NCBI GenBank assembly: GCA_022844575.1
Contig: JALHLL010000178.1
Coordinates: forward strand, 1 to 7,389
Direction: 5' to 3'
Length of the DNA stretch: 7,389 nucleotides
DNA from: a bacterium
Lineage (GTDB): Bacteria; Bacteroidota; Ignavibacteria; Kapaibacteriales; UBA961
Part shown: positions 6,306-7,389 of the stretch, piece by piece
Position numbering within the stretch: position 1 is the stretch's first letter
Layout: each line of letters begins with the position of its first letter
Program-made: the position numbers and the translations under genes
Notes under the pieces: generated by a model
Database searches by the model: none
Told to the model about the DNA's origin: nothing
The model's input: only the letters and a program-made list of their open reading frames with translations

Positions 6306-6313
6306 CAAAGATA
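6306..6313 (-). promoter_or_regulatory. Candidate -7 promoter box (TATCTTTG) for the Rieske gene
   Basis: Read on the minus strand, TATCTTTG matches TAnnTTTG and is followed by TACA, as often in Bacteroidota promoters. No TTG lies at the matching -33 position (TCA is found at a 19-base spacing), so the promoter is incomplete or uses an activator. Transcription would begin near 6300, about 16 bases before GTG 6284. Confidence 0.4.
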
Positions 6314-6340
6314 AGTGCTTTATAATTATATATGACTGAT

Positions 6341-6374
6341 TTGATTACAAGTGTATATACTGTATTGATTACAA
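6341..6374. repeat. Direct repeat TTGATTACAA, two copies 24 bp apart
   Basis: TTGATTACAA occurs at 6341-6350 and 6365-6374, start-to-start distance 24 bp. Each unit is also a TTG-N4-CAA inverted repeat, the shape expected of a dimeric repressor or activator site. The pair lies about 28-61 bp upstream of the candidate -7 box of the Rieske gene, a typical activator position. No regulator can be named. Confidence 0.45.
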
Positions 6375-6495
6375 TGTAGAGGACATAATTGAGGAATTTG
6401 ACACATAATATGTACGTAAAAAATAATCTTTAACCATAGTACAATACGAACTTAAATATTCGAAAATCTTATACTGAATTTAACAAATACAGAAA

Positions 6496-6531
6496 CCCGC
6501 GACGGGAGCCGCAGGTCTGCTTATGCGTGGG
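6496..6531. other. GC-rich structured island in an AT-rich gene-free stretch
   Basis: 26 of 36 bases are G or C (72%), against roughly 30% on either side. CCCG/CGGG (6496-6499, 6503-6506) can form a small hairpin. Alternatively CCCGCG (6496-6501) pairs with CGTGGG (6526-6531) including one G-U, enclosing a short GCA/TGC stem (6511-6513, 6518-6520). Two mutually exclusive folds are therefore possible. It does not fit a tRNA, an intrinsic terminator (no T run) or any RNA family I can name. Strand is not determinable. Confidence 0.4.
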
Positions 6532-6772
6532 AGAGAAGATAATTACGAACTATATGTTAGTTTATTCGGACATAAGTCGAGTATTAAGTACAATAATCAT
6601 TGCCTTTATATACATTTAATAAAAGTAAATTGAATAACGGTTATTATTTTATTTGCTGAATATTTTCACCACACTGTAGCATTCATTTCCCCTCAATATA
6701 TACTGTCGAAAAACATAGCTTAATCAGGCATACAAACTATCTCTATCACTACAGCATAGACACAATGTCCCC

Positions 6773-6799
6773 AATTTTGTTACAAATCGTCACAAAATT
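6773..6799. repeat. Inverted repeat with 11-bp arms and 5-base loop
   Basis: AATTTTGTTAC (6773-6783) and GTCACAAAATT (6789-6799) pair at 10 of 11 positions around the loop AAATC. There is no T run on either side in either direction, so a terminator is unlikely. The 8-bp palindrome TTGTACAA follows at 6801-6808. It could be a protein-binding palindrome or part of a transcribed leader. Confidence 0.45.
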
Positions 6800-7101
6800 G
6801 TTGTACAAGCCCAAAACCAAGTTCGAGACATAGAAAAACACATTACATAATTCAGACACTGCTTCAACCTTTTTCACACCAATTATCCTTCACACTCAAG
6901 TAGTTTTATTACAATATTTATACTTATTCACTTCAAGTAATTCTGTTATTTATTGTTATTAGTATAAGTTATTCCGATAAACATTCATCAACTGTTCATT
7001 ATACAAGATTTTGAATTTATGTGAATTCTTCTTGACTTTTAGTTTATCATTCATTGTTTTCATAAATTGCTTACTCTATGTAGCCAACAAACATTTAACT
7101 T

Positions 7102-7107
7102 TATAAT
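7102..7107 (+). promoter_or_regulatory. TATAAT box just before the M55 peptidase start
   Basis: A perfect TATAAT lies at 7102-7107, only four bases before ATG 7112. If it acts as a -10 box, transcription would begin at or next to the ATG and give a leaderless message, which fits the absence of any Shine-Dalgarno. No -35-like hexamer lies 17 bases upstream (TGTAGC), so this is tentative. Confidence 0.25.
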
Positions 7108-7111
7108 TCTT

Positions 7112-7389
7112 ATGCACATATTTATAGCAGCCGATATGGAAGGAGCAACAGGTGTTGTTCATCAGGATCAGTTAATGCCGGAGGGGAAAACATATACTGC
7201 GGCTCGCAGACTTCTGACTAATGATATAAATGCAGCTATTGAGGGTGTTTTAAGAGTTGTTCCCGAAGCTGAGTTTATCGTTGGCGATGGGCATGGAATT
7301 ATGCGTAATGTTATCCATGAAGAGTTGCATGAACGTGCATCGTTAGTTATAGGTCCTGCCTCACCGTTCAATAAACCCTTATGTCAATT
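7112..7389 (+). CDS. M55-family D-aminopeptidase (DppA-like), N-terminal part
   Basis: The first 92 residues of a protein that runs off the right edge. MHIFIAADMEGATGVV carries the DxEG motif with D8 and E10, the two N-terminal zinc ligands of Bacillus subtilis DppA. VGDGHGIMRNV (57-67) matches the third ligand region (H61 here, His60 in DppA), and the following HEELHERASLVIGP is family-typical. The remaining ligands (about His104 and Glu133 in DppA) lie beyond the window. DppA is a cytoplasmic decameric zinc enzyme that releases D-amino acids such as D-Ala from D-Ala-D-Ala and D-Ala-Gly-Gly. There is no signal peptide. The start is placed at ATG 7112 because the family begins with this strand; no ribosome binding site is seen. 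Neighbours to the left give no functional hint. Confidence 0.88.
   Translation, partial: MHIFIAADMEGATGVVHQDQLMPEGKTYTAARRLLTNDINAAIEGVLRVVPEAEFIVGDGHGIMRNVIHEELHERASLVIGPASPFNKPLCQ

Larger units (their letters stand above)
6540..7111. other. Gene-free AT-rich stretch upstream of the M55 peptidase gene
   Basis: Stops are frequent in all frames and I find no supported coding sequence. The longest notable frame, 36 codons from ATG 6523, has no recognisable product. Besides the inverted repeat at 6773-6799, the stretch contains two similar motifs, TTCACACTCAAGTA (about 6890-6903) and TTCACTTCAAGTA (about 6928-6940). No IS ends, CRISPR repeats or tRNA were found. Confidence 0.5.

Noticed and set aside
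6491..6540. GC-rich island as a tRNA or intrinsic terminator
   Set aside because: There is no cloverleaf, no T-loop consensus and no CCA-type end, and neither strand has a T run after the stems.
6523..6633. Small 36-codon plus-strand frame starting in the GC-rich island
   Set aside because: The peptide has no recognisable features and only a weak ribosome-site resemblance; support is insufficient for a gene call.
6309..7111. Insertion sequence, CRISPR array or attachment site in the gene-free stretch
   Set aside because: No transposase remnant, no regularly spaced repeats, and no terminal inverted repeat with target duplication could be found by eye.
7168..7371. Minus-strand open frame at the right edge
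   Set aside because: It overlaps the M55 gene, whose DMEG and GDGHG motifs are unambiguous on the plus strand.

Overview
The window comes from a low-GC bacterium (roughly 32-40% G+C in the lines I counted by hand). It is most likely a member of Bacteroidota or a close relative in the FCB group. The strongest sign is a near-perfect Bacteroidota-type promoter (TTG, 19 bases, TACTTTTG) upstream of the first complete gene. A second TAnnTTTG box lies at the start of the Rieske gene, and gene content fits (TlpA/ResA-like lipoprotein thioredoxin, M55 aminopeptidase). Several genes do carry Shine-Dalgarno sequences, so a basal or sister lineage of Bacteroidota is as plausible as a classical one.

Layout. 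(1) 1-314: the C-terminal end of a DUF1990/UPF0548-like protein, apparently cut short by an in-frame TAG; family-like sequence continues after it. (2) 352-2315: a two-gene accessory unit on the + strand, slightly AT-richer than its surroundings. It has a 252-aa protein with the class III nucleotidyl cyclase fold, then a 281-aa four-helix membrane protein with a cytoplasmic helical tail. Second-messenger synthase plus membrane effector is the architecture of Pycsar-type anti-phage systems, and this pair is the best candidate in the window for an undescribed or divergent defence system. (3) 2361-4735, minus strand: a likely operon of an HD-domain (YfbR/HDDC2-like) nucleotidase followed by an MdlA-like ABC exporter half with a degenerate catalytic carboxylate. 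(4) 4821-5925, + strand: a peroxiredoxin divergent from the HD gene, an intrinsic terminator, then a lipoprotein thioredoxin. (5) 5928-6284, minus strand: a small soluble Rieske [2Fe-2S] protein, tail to tail with the thioredoxin gene with only 2 bp between. (6) About 6285-7111: roughly 0.8 kb without a convincing gene. It holds a 72% GC structured island, a 10-bp direct repeat and a hairpin. (7) 7112-7389: the N-terminus of an M55 (DppA-like) D-aminopeptidase, running off the right edge.

The peroxiredoxin, thioredoxin and Rieske genes form a loose redox neighbourhood. The HD/ABC pair looks like ordinary chromosomal content. The cyclase/membrane-protein pair reads as an insertion beside a decayed gene. 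No CRISPR array, tRNA, rRNA or transposase was seen.
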